The notes under the pieces are model-generated. The model worked only from the letters and a program-made list of their open reading frames with translations, made no database searches and was not told the DNA's origin. The translations under genes and the position numbers were made by a program. A DNA stretch of 64,000 nt from Polytrichum commune (lineage: Eukaryota; Streptophyta; Polytrichopsida; Polytrichales; Polytrichaceae), in assembly GCA_950295325.1 (NCBI GenBank), contig OX485803.1, forward strand, positions 62,823,554-62,887,553, in the 5' to 3' direction. Of this stretch, positions 49,931 to 60,019 are shown one piece after another. Within the stretch, counting starts at the first letter, position 1; each line of letters starts with the position of its first letter.

Positions 49931-52340
49931 AACGTCCGGTATTTGCGGCGGTATTTGCGGCGGTATGTGCAACCTATTGTGTACCTGGGAGGTATAGGGT
50001 GGGCGCACAAGAAAATGGTTTGTGCTCGTTCCAGTCAGGTCTGTGGAGCGCACACTTGGTTGTGTCGCAGAAAAGAGCTCTGATGTGGGGGGAAGAGCTT
50101 TAAGTACCTCCCCCCTGATGGTTCAAAATCCCTTGGATGCTATTTAAAAAGCGGATTCCCGCCGCCTACTTTGACCTAACAATATGCCATTCCATCCATG
50201 CGGAATAAATAAATAGCATTATGTATGGAACATGTCTTGTATGCACGCAACATATTGTAAATATGTCAATCGGTCGCACACCTTAGTTGTCACCAAGGTC
50301 TCACATGAATATATGTCTATATTTATATGTATATATGAATTTCATATTGTATATTGTATTATATTATATTATATATACATATATATATATAATATTAGAT
50401 TTATAATGTCTATATAGGTTGATGGTTAACATTGAATTTAAATGATTTGCAACTAAGGTGTGAAGTCCAAGTTAATTGACGATTGATTATACCTAATAAA
50501 GTGATGAAGGGTTTAGGGTAATACATATTCACACACACAATGAGGTAAGAGTAGCTAAGAATATGTTGTGGAAGTCCCTAAAATTGTAGGTATCATATGA
50601 TTCACATAAAAAAAATGCCCGTAATATGGTCACCAACTGCATGAATACCAATAAAAAGTCGCTTAATCCATAATGGTTTGTACTAGGTAAATTGAGGACA
50701 TTTTGAAGTAATCATACCCAATATATGTAGGTAAGGTCTTCATTCAAATGTAACACTAGGTTTGAAAATAATGAATTAAAATGGCATGATTGGAAATGAT
50801 CTATCACTTTGGAACGGTGCATACGATAATGATAAGAATTGAAACCATGCCTACGTGAAGTCACACTTACAATTATTAATATCATGTGTTTGACGTCCTA
50901 TGGGAAATAAAATTTCCTCCACCTTTTGTAAAGATTTAGGATAGCGCAGGCTCGCCACAATATGAAATTGAGTCTTTTATCCAATATTTTGTTTTTAAGG
51001 AACCATTGAACACCTTGAAAGACATATTGTCCATGAAAAATTATATTTTAAAACACCATATACACATGCTTGCGGGTGGATTTTTCATTTGAATCCACCC
51101 CCTACACTTGAGGCTCGCCAAACATTGGACCATATTATGAACTATAAGTTTAAATGCAATTGATCATTGGTGAAATTTAAAGTTGATGGCACTAGTATTC
51201 GTTTGTTAGTTCAAGTCGACAACTAATTAAATGACTTGACCTCCTAAGAAGGGTTGGTAAGATAAAAAGATGTAGGGTTTAGGGGTTAGGGTTTAGGGTT
51301 TGGGGTTTGGGGTTAGTGTATATGGTTTGTGAAAGTTGTCTAATATGTGGTTTGCGGGCTTAGGGTTTAGATCGTTAGTGATACTTAGGACGGGTTTAGA
51401 CTTGGAGTCAAGGCTCAAAAATGGGTTGGGGTGAAGGAAATCCACGCCTCTCATTGGTAGAAAGGCTAGGATTTTCCTCTTCAAGTTTACACCATGAGTT
51501 GGGGCCAATCACAAATAAATTATTTTATTCATCATGACAATGGCCTGAAGCCTTGGAAAAGAGAGCTCCCAACATTGTGGACTCTTTCCCTCTTGTTGAG
51601 GCCATTGTTAGAGCTTTTATTCGCTTATAGTAGTTTATTCTTTGAGCATTGAGTAGGAGGGGAGAAATTATAAATTTATTATACTTTAATCATTATCCAT
51701 AGAATAGTTCATGAGTACGTTGGAACCTCTCATAACCCTCTCATAATTGCAACCTCCAAATGGCCCCAACCCCACCTAAATAGGTTTACACATGAAAGCA
51801 ATGAATGGAGTTAGGTTACTTTCTTATTAATGGCCTTGGGGGCCCATTTGCATGCCACATGGGACATATTGGCCTTCGTTCACAATGGCCTTGGCCCCAA
51901 GTCTAAACAGGCCCTTAGTGTACTATGCGTTCGTATTTAGAGTATCTAACACTAAATATCATATTAAGGGTGGGTCAAGCTAACACCTCATGAAATTAAT
52001 GACATCGTATTGAAAAATGAATTTTCCCCCACCTCTTGAGGAGAATCTGATAGCCCCTCTCCACAATTCAAAATGCGTCCTTTATGTATGTAAAATTTGT
52101 TTGAGGAACCATTGAACAACTTTAAGGATGTGTGGTTCATGAAAACTCTATTTTGCAAAACACCATACACACATTGGAGTGGATTCTTCATCGAAAACCT
52201 ACTAAATGACATGCATTGTGTTGTACAAATTAACTGAACATACTTTTCTAAAATATGTTTACAAGGATTCCAACTGTAGAGGTATTAAGGGGATACGGAA
52301 TGTAAAATTCATGTCCCCGAACTAAGCTCCCACCATTTCG
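49931..52340. other. Central AT-rich region of Element 1 between the two arms
   Basis: No gene supported. Contains an AT dinucleotide-rich tract at about 50340..50400 and telomere-like repeats at 51273..51316. No palindromes of the ACGAACG type occur here. Confidence 0.5.
51273..51316 (+). repeat. Interstitial telomere-like repeats (TTTAGGG variants)
   Basis: About six units of TTTAGGG and its variants (GGTTTAGGGG, TTAGGG, TTTGGGG) in a row. TTTAGGG is the common plant telomere repeat, which supports plant origin of the window. Confidence 0.75.
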
Positions 52341-52382
52341 TATTTCTTAATTCGTAAACCCTCATCCCTCCCTATCCCCATT

Positions 52383-52440
52383 CCCCTCCCATCCATCCCC
52401 ATCCCCATCCCCATCCCCATCCCCTCCCCCATCCCAGCCC
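52383..52440 (+). repeat. CCCCAT microsatellite and C/T-rich leader
   Basis: Tandem ATCCCC units followed by a G/C-rich segment to about 52620 with CCTCTTCCTCTCCTCCTC. The composition is that of a 5' untranslated region or promoter-proximal sequence and may mark the start of the gene B transcript. Confidence 0.5.
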
Positions 52441-52625
52441 TGGCCAGTGGCTGTCAGCCACGTGGCCGCCGCCAGGAAACCCTAGCGGTGCCGGCTACCT
52501 CCCCGCGCCTCTTCCTCTCCTCCTCATTTGTCATTTGGAGCAGAGGAGGAGGGGAGAGCTTAGGTGCGGCGAAGCCCTTGCCATTTGTATAGCCGCATTT
52601 TATGTTTATTCTTGGCGCGCATTGT

Positions 52626-52930
52626 CAGAAGCTTGAGAGTAGGATCGCTTGAGAGGTTGATATTTGTAGAAATCTTGAGAAGGTTGAGAGTTTTGGAAAG
52701 CTTGAGAGGTTTAGAGTTTTGGAAAGCTTGAGAGGTTTAGAGTTTTAGAAAGCTTGAGAGGTTGAGTGTTTTAGAAAGCTTGAGAGGTTGAGTGTTTTAG
52801 AAAGCTTGAGAGGTTGAGTGTTTTAGAAAGCTTGAGAGGTTGAGTGTTTTAGAAAGCTTGAGAGTTTTAGAAAGCTTGAGAGGTTGAGTGTTTCAAAAAG
52901 CTTGAGAGCTTGAGAGTTTCAGAAAGCTTG
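52626..52930 (+). repeat. 26-bp tandem repeat (AGAAAGCTTGAGAGGTTGAG type)
   Basis: About 11 units of 26 bases such as GAAAGCTTGAGAGGTTGAG plus TGTTTTA, with some units shortened. Each contains the AAGCTT word. Position upstream of gene B suggests 5' transcribed leader. Confidence 0.85.
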
Positions 52931-53429
52931 TGAGTTGTGTGTACATCATAATATTTGTAGGATTTGTAAATAAGTTCTGAAGGCTTGAGAGTGTGAGAAA
53001 GGAGCGAGGGTAGAAATTGCATTTGAAAGCGAAATCAGTGCATTTGTGAGCTTTCTGGATTTCTGAGTAGCAGGCAGCAGGTTTTGGGTGTGCAACAATT
53101 CAATGTGAATACATGTTTCCTTTTCAAAACACTTCTTTCCAATCTGAAATTGTTCTTTGTTGAATTCCATGTGTCATGTTTTATGCATTATGAGCTTTGT
53201 CCTGTTTTGTATGAATTAGGACTTTCCCCTTCATTATGAATTCTTAGTCACTGAATCTCAATGTTGTTGTCATTACATATTTCACTTTGTGTTTCATCAT
53301 TCTGATCAAGAGTTGCAGGCAGAAATCCAAGCAATGTCGATAGCAACATTCATAAACCCATACATACGTATACGTATGTATACATATCCATATATGTATG
53401 GAAAGCATTTATTATCATACACAGACGAC

Positions 53430-54190
53430 CACATTTACGAACGATCGTTCATAAATGTGGCATTTATACATCTAATACACCAAGCCCTTTACTTTTACGA
53501 ACGCACGTTCGTAAAATACGCACTCACCTTCTACTTTTACGAACGTGCGTTCGTAAAATACCCACTCACCTTCTACCTTTACGAACGTGCGTTCGTAAAA
53601 TACGCACTCATCTTCTACTTTTACGAATGTGCGTTCGTAAAATACCCACTCACCTTCTAATTTTACGAATGTGCGTTCGTAAAATACCCACTCACCTTCT
53701 AATTTTACGAACGTGCGTTCGTAAAATACGCACTCACCTTCTACTTTTACGAACGTGCGTTCGTAATTGATTAAATAAGGAACATCTTGTATTTGCGAAC
53801 GTCCGTTCGTGAACATACACTGAATCACATCAATATCCTAGATTTACGAACGATCGTTCGTAACCAGGGATCCAAACACACCCAAGATTTACGAACGCGC
53901 GTTCGTAAATCTACACAAAGGCATGGACATAAATATGTGTACCCAAAAACTAATAAAAATGAGCCCAAAAAATGAAAATAAAAACGAACCCTACACCTTT
54001 TGATTACGCCATATGAACATCAAAGCACAAATACGAACGCGCGTTCGTATTTATTGAAAATGAATAACACCTTGGAAATCAAACCAAATTTGCGAACGAA
54101 CGTTCGTAAACAAGAACCAACAGATGTCTTGCCAATAATAAATAATTTATTGACGACCCGCAAATGTCAGTAACGAACGCGTGTTCGTAA
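53430..54190. repeat. Palindrome cluster B upstream of gene B, including a 42-bp phased array
   Basis: Seven sites start exactly 42 bases apart: 53497, 53539, 53581, 53623, 53665, 53707, 53749; those at 53623 and 53665 carry one C-to-T change. Further sites start at 53437 (one mismatch), 53795 (GCGAACG arm), 53846, 53891, 54033, 54092 (GCGAACG arm) and 54173 (one mismatch). The spacer in the array is a CTCACCTTCTA-type sequence. The last site ends 34 bases before the gene B ATG, within the probable leader intron. Confidence 0.95.
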
Positions 54191-55518
54191 ATGCAATTCT
54201 GAATGTGTCTGTTACATTGCAGATGGCTAGACCAGTCAGAAGCGCAATCGAGATGTTTGCGGTTCAGTTGGATCGGCTTCCGGAGTCAGTGACAGATGAC
54301 AATGGGAACGATAATTACGTCCCCAAAGATGACTTCATGGGGGAGTGGACGGCGCTCCCGGAGAAAATCGAGGGTGGATTGTTCGCACTGAGGTTCACAT
54401 ACGAGTTGGAGACAAGGCCAGACCAGCCGGAGCAGTGGGTGCAAATGAAGACATGGGATATAGAGTCCATAGAGGCATAGGGTGATTTTGTTATCTTGGA
54501 CTTGAAAAACAAAAAAAACCACATCAACCTCTTGCTGGACTTCAGGAGGCACCCTTTCTCCCATACATACGCACAGAATATTGTTGTAGAGGATGCCAAG
54601 CATTTCGACCTCGTGAACCTTTTCACGAAGTACAGCCTCAGCCAGCATTGGACAGCCAGGAAGTTGACTGCACTGGCCCTAAATATGTCCAAGTATAACA
54701 GTGCCGTCGTGGAGGCCAACAAGAAGAAGAAGAGTCCCAAAAAACCTACTGCATCCGGAGCAGGAGGTTCTAGAAGTGCGCCGCGGCCAGTGCCTTCAGC
54801 TAGCAGATTGTCAGAAGGGCCAAGCAGACACTCCACGCCATCTAAAAGAACTCGGGACGATATGGAGAAGTCTGGTGTCACGGAGACAGCTGAGGTCAAC
54901 TCGCCGCCTGTCATGCCGACTCCTTTGAAGAAGGGGGAAAACCCTGATGCGGCAAAGGCGACTCGTATCCTTCGCGACTTCAACAATTACTCGAAGGATT
55001 GCTGGCCCATGGGACGGCACTTCACCTTCAACGTGGACTGCTTCAAATGCGAGAAATCCCCCAACAAGTGGGTGGTGAGGTCACGTGAAAGCGGAGGTGT
55101 GAAGTGGCAAATCAACAACTTGATGAATAACGTGTAGTGGGATAGGCAAACTGTGTGCGTTATGCCAAATGGTTTCACTTCCCGTCCCACGGAGAAAGAT
55201 TGGGCAAGAATCCAGAACGGGGAGTTCTGGATTATTGATGGACAGTTCAGCCTGGAGGCATCGCAGATCATCCTCAAGGATGATAACTTCCAGCATGAGC
55301 TGAAGGGGGACCTGCGCTACTGGAAGGCGTTCCTGGTGTGGTCAGACGACTGGGACAAACTCCGGAAAATTTCGACATTTTAAAATTCCGGGAATAAGAT
55401 CAAGGCGTTTGAGGCATCATGGGCAGCAAACATAGTGGCTGCGAGAGACGTGTGGGTGGCACACGGGTGCCCACCAAAGGAGAGGGAGAATGCGAAAAAC
55501 CAGTCTCCACAATGGAAG

Positions 55519-55634
55519 GTAAGTTTACGAACGAGCGTTCGTAATTCTCAGGTTCCTTTACAACATTCTTGATCATTTTATTTACGAACGTGCGTTCGTA
55601 TTTGATTGCCCGCTGACATTCCTTTCTAATGCAG
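55519..55634 (+). other. Gene B intron 1 with a pair of palindromes
   Basis: 116-base intron with GTAAG donor and AATGCAG acceptor. Perfect palindromes at 55527..55542 (centre AG) and 55584..55599 (centre TG) occupy over a quarter of it; the first begins 9 bases inside the donor. Confidence 0.85.
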
Positions 55635-56960
55635 GCGTTTTGCGATGCGATGGTGGACAAATTCTCTTCCATCGACATGAAGTCCACTTCAACGAAGTCA
55701 GTGCTCGAGCTGAAGGGCGAGCTCCGGCTTATTTGTTGCAACAGAGACACCTGGGATTTGTGGACCCAATTTTTTTATGCTCACAGTGCGGGGGATCTCG
55801 TCAACCCCAACACTGAAGAAAAATATAATCAGGAGAAGACTGGGGAAGCGCCTCCGTTGCTGAGGGAATTTTTTAGGCCGCTTCAGGGGTTGACGGAGTC
55901 GGAATTGCAGAGATGTGCAGTTCATGCTCTTGGGAACACCGTCGGGAGAACAATCCCCTACCCGAAGATTTTTTTGAAGAGGCCAAAGCACAGGCCCGGA
56001 ACGTACTCCATCAAGGAGTGGTGCAAACATCGCAAGTTGAAGACCAACGCAATGAGGGAGTTGGGCGCACTAGTCCCGGAGTACAAACTCTTCGAGGCCG
56101 ACGGGGACATCAACTGGGCTGGATGGAAGGAGTTCAAGGTCGGGTATAACATCAACGGCTCTTCCATGCGTAGGCTAGTTAAGGAACACGCCTCCGTCTT
56201 GAAGCTGAAGGGGAACAAGCGGACCAAGAAAGCAGAGACAGATCCCTAGGAGGTGGAGTTGTATATAAAGTTTTTGGAAAGGAAGCGGAGGGCCACATTC
56301 GAGGGAGTGGCCAGGTTTTGTTTGGTAACCACCGGGCTGGAGAGGACCACTTTTTCTAAGTGGGACGGCACCATCAGCAGGGCCGAGGTGAGGGAGGACC
56401 GCAGGGGTTGCCCATTTGCCCTGATTGATTTCAGGGGGATCCCAGGATGTGCGAGGCAAGGGGCAAAGGATTTTCCCTTTTACAACCCTTTCATGGCAAA
56501 GTTTCAAGACTACAGATCGCCTGAAATGAGGGAGCCTCACGTATGGCTTTGGATAGTGGAACAGGAGAAGCTATCCATTATCACGGAGCTGTACGAAAAT
56601 ACCATCAAATTTGAATACAGCATCTACCACAGCACCTACGTGCCCGCAAAAACGGAAGGGATCGTGGCCATCAACGAGGCCAGGGGCAACAAGCAGGTGG
56701 GAGCTGTCAGCTTGATCTTCTTAACGTACAATGCTCTCAGAAATGGGAGAGCGCCTGTGAAGGCAAGCAATACTTTCAAGAAGATATACAGCATCCCTCA
56801 CCCCCCTCCCAAGGAACTGCTGCAGGAGACACTGTACACGGTTTTCCCCGCGTTGGAGCTCAGGTTGGAGTTCTACGTGTCAGTGTTGCAGAGCTTGGTA
56901 ATCGCTGGAGAGACGGTATACAACGTCTTTGGAGGCAGCAAGTTCATGTACGCGGCCATG

Positions 56961-57130
56961 GTAAGCTGTCATTCTTAGATTTACGAACGCTCGTTCGTAA
57001 TTTTCATTGATTTAAATGTTATAATAGTTGTGGCATTTTTTTCCCTTTGCGTTGATCTGGCCTTGTCTCAATGTTGATGTTTACGAACGCACGTTCGTAT
57101 ATGCTGACATGTTTGGAAACGTTGGTACAG
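56961..57130 (+). other. Gene B intron 2 with a pair of palindromes
   Basis: 170-base intron with GTAAG donor and GGTACAG acceptor. Perfect palindromes at 56983..56998 (centre CT) and 57083..57098 (centre CA). The counterpart region of Element 2 (16258 and 16335) also has two palindromes. Confidence 0.85.
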
Positions 57131-58115
57131 ATGCTGGGGTTGGTCGTCAATAACTACATTGACGCCAAAGACGAGGATGAATACCAGGTCCACAGGGTGA
57201 AAACGTCCACAATGGACCTCGATGACATGTGTGTCCCCAGGGAGGACTTCAACATGCCCGTCGACGAGGGCATGCCGGGCTTGGAGACAGACGAGGACGA
57301 GCCCGCCCCCTCCGTGGACGTGGACGCCATCTTGCAGTCGTTTAACATCACTCCTTTACGGATGTTGGCGCCAGCGGGTCACCCTTCTGACCCCCAAGGG
57401 ACACCGGGGGCTATACAAGATCCTCCGCTGGGACAACCCAGGATGTCCTCCCCGCTAGAGTGTCAGGTGCGGAACCCTTCGGCACACCTGGCGGCTGTTC
57501 GACGTCAGTGTCTCCCAGGCCCGTCGTGGTTCCGAGGATGGAGACCCTCGACCTCCTCGACCAACGCTCGCGTCCATCCTTGGACCACTTCCGGAACACG
57601 AGGAGGAGGATGAAGAAGACGCCATACGTGGAGTTGCCGGAGGGAGCAATCATCGAGGTGTCCGACGAGGACGAGGGGGACATGGACATCATGGCGGAGC
57701 TGGGGGTGGATTACGACAAGAACAAGCGTGTGAAGGAGGAGGCGTTGACCGTTGCCGAGCTGAATGCCAAGCTAGAGCAAAAAATGAAGGAGGAAATGGC
57801 GGCTGCGGCAGAGGAGAGTGCAAGAAATATGGCCGGCATGCAGGAGGCGCTGCGGGAGTCCGCAGCAAAGACGGACGCCATATTTGAGATGCTCAGAAAT
57901 ATGCAGAGCTTCTCGGCGCCAGTACAACAGCCTTACCCCTTCCCCGGAGGATACCCCTCCCATACCCCCCCTCCAGGCCTGTTCCCCGGAGGACCTTCGC
58001 ACCCACCAGCACCACACCCAACGCCAGCTGGGAGTCCTCCGCCCCTTCAATTGACTGCCACCCCCGTCAACTCGCACGATGCGATAAGGGCTGCCATACG
58101 CGAGGACGAAGATTT

Positions 58116-58131
58116 ACGAACGCGCGTTCGT
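58116..58131 (+). repeat. Palindrome inside gene B coding sequence
   Basis: ACGAACGCGCGTTCGT lies in the open frame and is translated within EDEDLRTRVRESSGP. Arms are perfect, with five CpG. Confidence 0.9.
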
Positions 58132-58503
58132 GAATCTTCAGGTCCGGCAGTCCTAACCCCTCCCCTTCCAAGGGTAGGACTGGCCTCAGTCACTGCCACC
58201 GCCTCTTTGACAGTCGTCCCGAGGGTAGTGCATAGGCAGGGCGATGAATCTGCGCAACACACTGACATGGTCATTGTGGAGGAAACGCAGGGGAACCCCA
58301 ATGACGCGGCAGCTGTCCAAGGAATGGACGTTGAGAGCCCTGACCTGGGACGACATCCATCCGCGGAGATGGAGGATGTCCTCATGGACACTCTCGACCT
58401 GGGCGGAGACGACGACGCGGACCACATTGTGCAGACCCAGGCGTCACAGTCCGAGCGTGCCACAGACGCCATGGAGACAGAGGCGGCTGGCCCAATGGGG
58501 ATT

Positions 58504-58519
58504 ACGAACGCGCGTTCGT
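58504..58519 (+). repeat. Second palindrome inside gene B coding sequence
   Basis: ACGAACGCGCGTTCGT translated within GITNARSLIKEEG, a different frame phase from the site at 58116, so the conserved unit is the DNA and not a peptide. Confidence 0.9.
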
Positions 58520-58609
58520 TAATCAAAGAGGAGGGAACTGCTCAGTCCAGCGCCGCTGCCCCTCCCCCCGATGACGAGGTAACTCTCCTCTGAGAATACC
58601 ACTCATTTG

Positions 58610-59023
58610 ACAAACGCGCGTTCGTAACCACTAACCCATGCGCGTTGTGTTCTTGGCGGTTCCTGTCCATCAGCATCACGAGGCGTGCGAGGACCCTTCT
58701 CTACGTGGACCCTTAGCCCGATAAATTTTGTAGAACACGGCATGTATTTGCCATAGGAAACTGTGAAAAATTATCACGTGAAACAATTGTAAATATTCAC
58801 CGAATTCATATATGAGCAGATGATCTTTGCGTCGCATCTCCCAAACTTATTGTATCGTATCGCATCTTGTATTATGTATGTTCATGCGCATCATTACACT
58901 TTCACGCCCACTTTCACCCTCCTTCACGAACGAGCGTTCGTACATGTGCTTCTATCCGCGCTCACGAACGAGCGTTCGTAAATGATGCGCCACCCCAGCA
59001 TTCATTCACGAACGCTCGTTCGC
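58610..59023. repeat. Palindrome cluster C between genes B and C
   Basis: Sites at 58610..58625 (one mismatch), 58926..58941 and 58964..58979 (both perfect, centre AG) and 59008..59023 (one mismatch). The segment is otherwise non-coding. Confidence 0.9.
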
Positions 59024-59140
59024 AAGTCTGCACTTGACCACATTCTCCTTGCACTATTTTCCTCGCATAATCGTCTTTTCCTCAATGCAATGTTGTTTAT
59101 TGGATCATAGAATTAAACTAGTTGAGTTGTTAATCACAGA

Positions 59141-59907
59141 ATCCCCCGGAGATAGGTCGGAAACCCTCGACCAGTGGACGTCTTACCCGAAACAAACCGT
59201 TCGTCGTGTTCGACCTGAACGGGGTGTTGTGTCACACCGAACACATCCCCGGGGTCCCCACGCGTCCCTTCCGTCACCCCGACGAAAGGGACTACAACGG
59301 AGAGCTCGACACTCTCATTAACCGCAAGGCTATCCGCGGCCGTCCCGGCCTGCGTGACTTCCTTCGAGAGGTGCTCGATGTAGCTCACGTCATTGTGTGG
59401 AGCTCCATGGTCATGGAGAACACAGAGCCAATCGTCGACTTCCTCTTCCGCGATCTTCCGAGCCCTTGCCTCATCCTCGGCCAAGAGGATTGTGATGAAT
59501 TGCTCGACGAAAAGGGTCTGCCGGTTCCAAAGTTCGGCGGTTGTGGTGGAGGACAACAATTCCTCAAGGTCCTGAGGTCAAGACTGTGGCGGGGCATCCC
59601 CCGGTTTCAGGGGGTACCCCACGGGTGGTGGCCGACCCCCGAGAACACCGTCCTCGTCGACGACAGCCCCACCAAAAGCGTCTTGAACGCCCCGGGGAAC
59701 GTCATCTTCCCCGCCACTTGGACCGGCGATAGGAACGACACGTTTTTGGTCGATACGCTAGCGCCTTACCTTAGAAGGCTTGTTGTCCACGCCGGTAGCA
59801 TACCATTTTTTGTTAGGTCCAACCCCATAGGCAATGTGGGTTTAAGCCCCCGTGATAATGTATTCAAGAGCATCATGAGGCTCGCCAAACTCAATAAATT
59901 GATTTGA
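59141..59907 (+). CDS. Gene C: FCP1/HAD-like phosphatase-domain protein carried by Element 1
   Basis: The frame opens after an acceptor-like ATCACAG at 59140 and runs to TGA-free TGA-adjacent stop at 59905..59907, about 255 residues. HAD motif I reads VVFDLNGVLCHTEH; the usual DxDGT becomes DLNGV, with Asn at the second Asp. PGLRDFLREVLDVAHVIVWSS matches the RPG..FL......V.VWTS region of FCP1 domains. Motif IV is NTVLVDDSPTKSVLNAPGN, with the paired Asp. Domain order and spacing fit a CTD-phosphatase-like FCP1 domain. Plants have host FCP1-like proteins with DLNG in place of DLDG, so this was probably captured from a host gene. The same gene is in Element 2, so it has travelled with the family through divergence. 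No start ATG precedes motif I in this exon, so it is probably a downstream exon, perhaps spliced to gene B. Intact here. Confidence 0.8.
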
Positions 59908-60019
59908 AATTCCTCCATGTCTTTGCTTTGTTTCATGTGGTTCACATTTACTAATGCTTGCTTCATTTTTGGATGTCTTTTGTTGTTGTGATTGTTGTTG
60001 TGTTTATTCTTGACCATAG

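Larger units (their letters stand above)
54223..58593 (+). pseudogene. Gene B: three-exon element gene of unknown family, interrupted by in-frame stops
   Basis: ATG at 54223 follows an acceptor (TTACATTGCAG), so a leader intron is likely. Exon 1 54223..55518, intron 55519..55634, exon 2 55635..56960, intron 56961..57130, exon 3 from 57131; all introns are phase 0 with GT/AG. The frame is open across exons except for TAG 54478, TAG 55135, TAA 55381 and TAG 56247, and a frame change between about 57360 and 57460. About 1,360 residues. Exon 1 has basic KKKKSPKKP and Ser/Pro-rich linkers; exon 2 has long alpha/beta-like stretches (VWLWIVEQEKLSIITELYEN). Exon 3 has acidic tracts and a coiled coil at 57730..57900 (AELNAKLEQKMKEEM onward), then a Pro-rich segment and two in-frame palindromes. 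The end is 58593, or a donor at 58579 (GACGAG/GTAACT) splices on to gene C. A coiled-coil DNA-binding role on the palindromes is speculation. No known domain recognised. Confidence 0.7.

Noticed and set aside
53289-53828. Long open frames on both strands with repeated YERAFVKY / YERTFVK units
   Set aside because: They are translations of the 42-bp palindrome array. A 42-base unit keeps frame by arithmetic and the palindrome reads the same on both strands, so the frames are artefacts.
48720-54190. The palindrome arrays as CRISPR
   Set aside because: Spacers are not unique: in the arrays the whole unit is repeated. The DNA is clearly eukaryotic and no cas genes are present.
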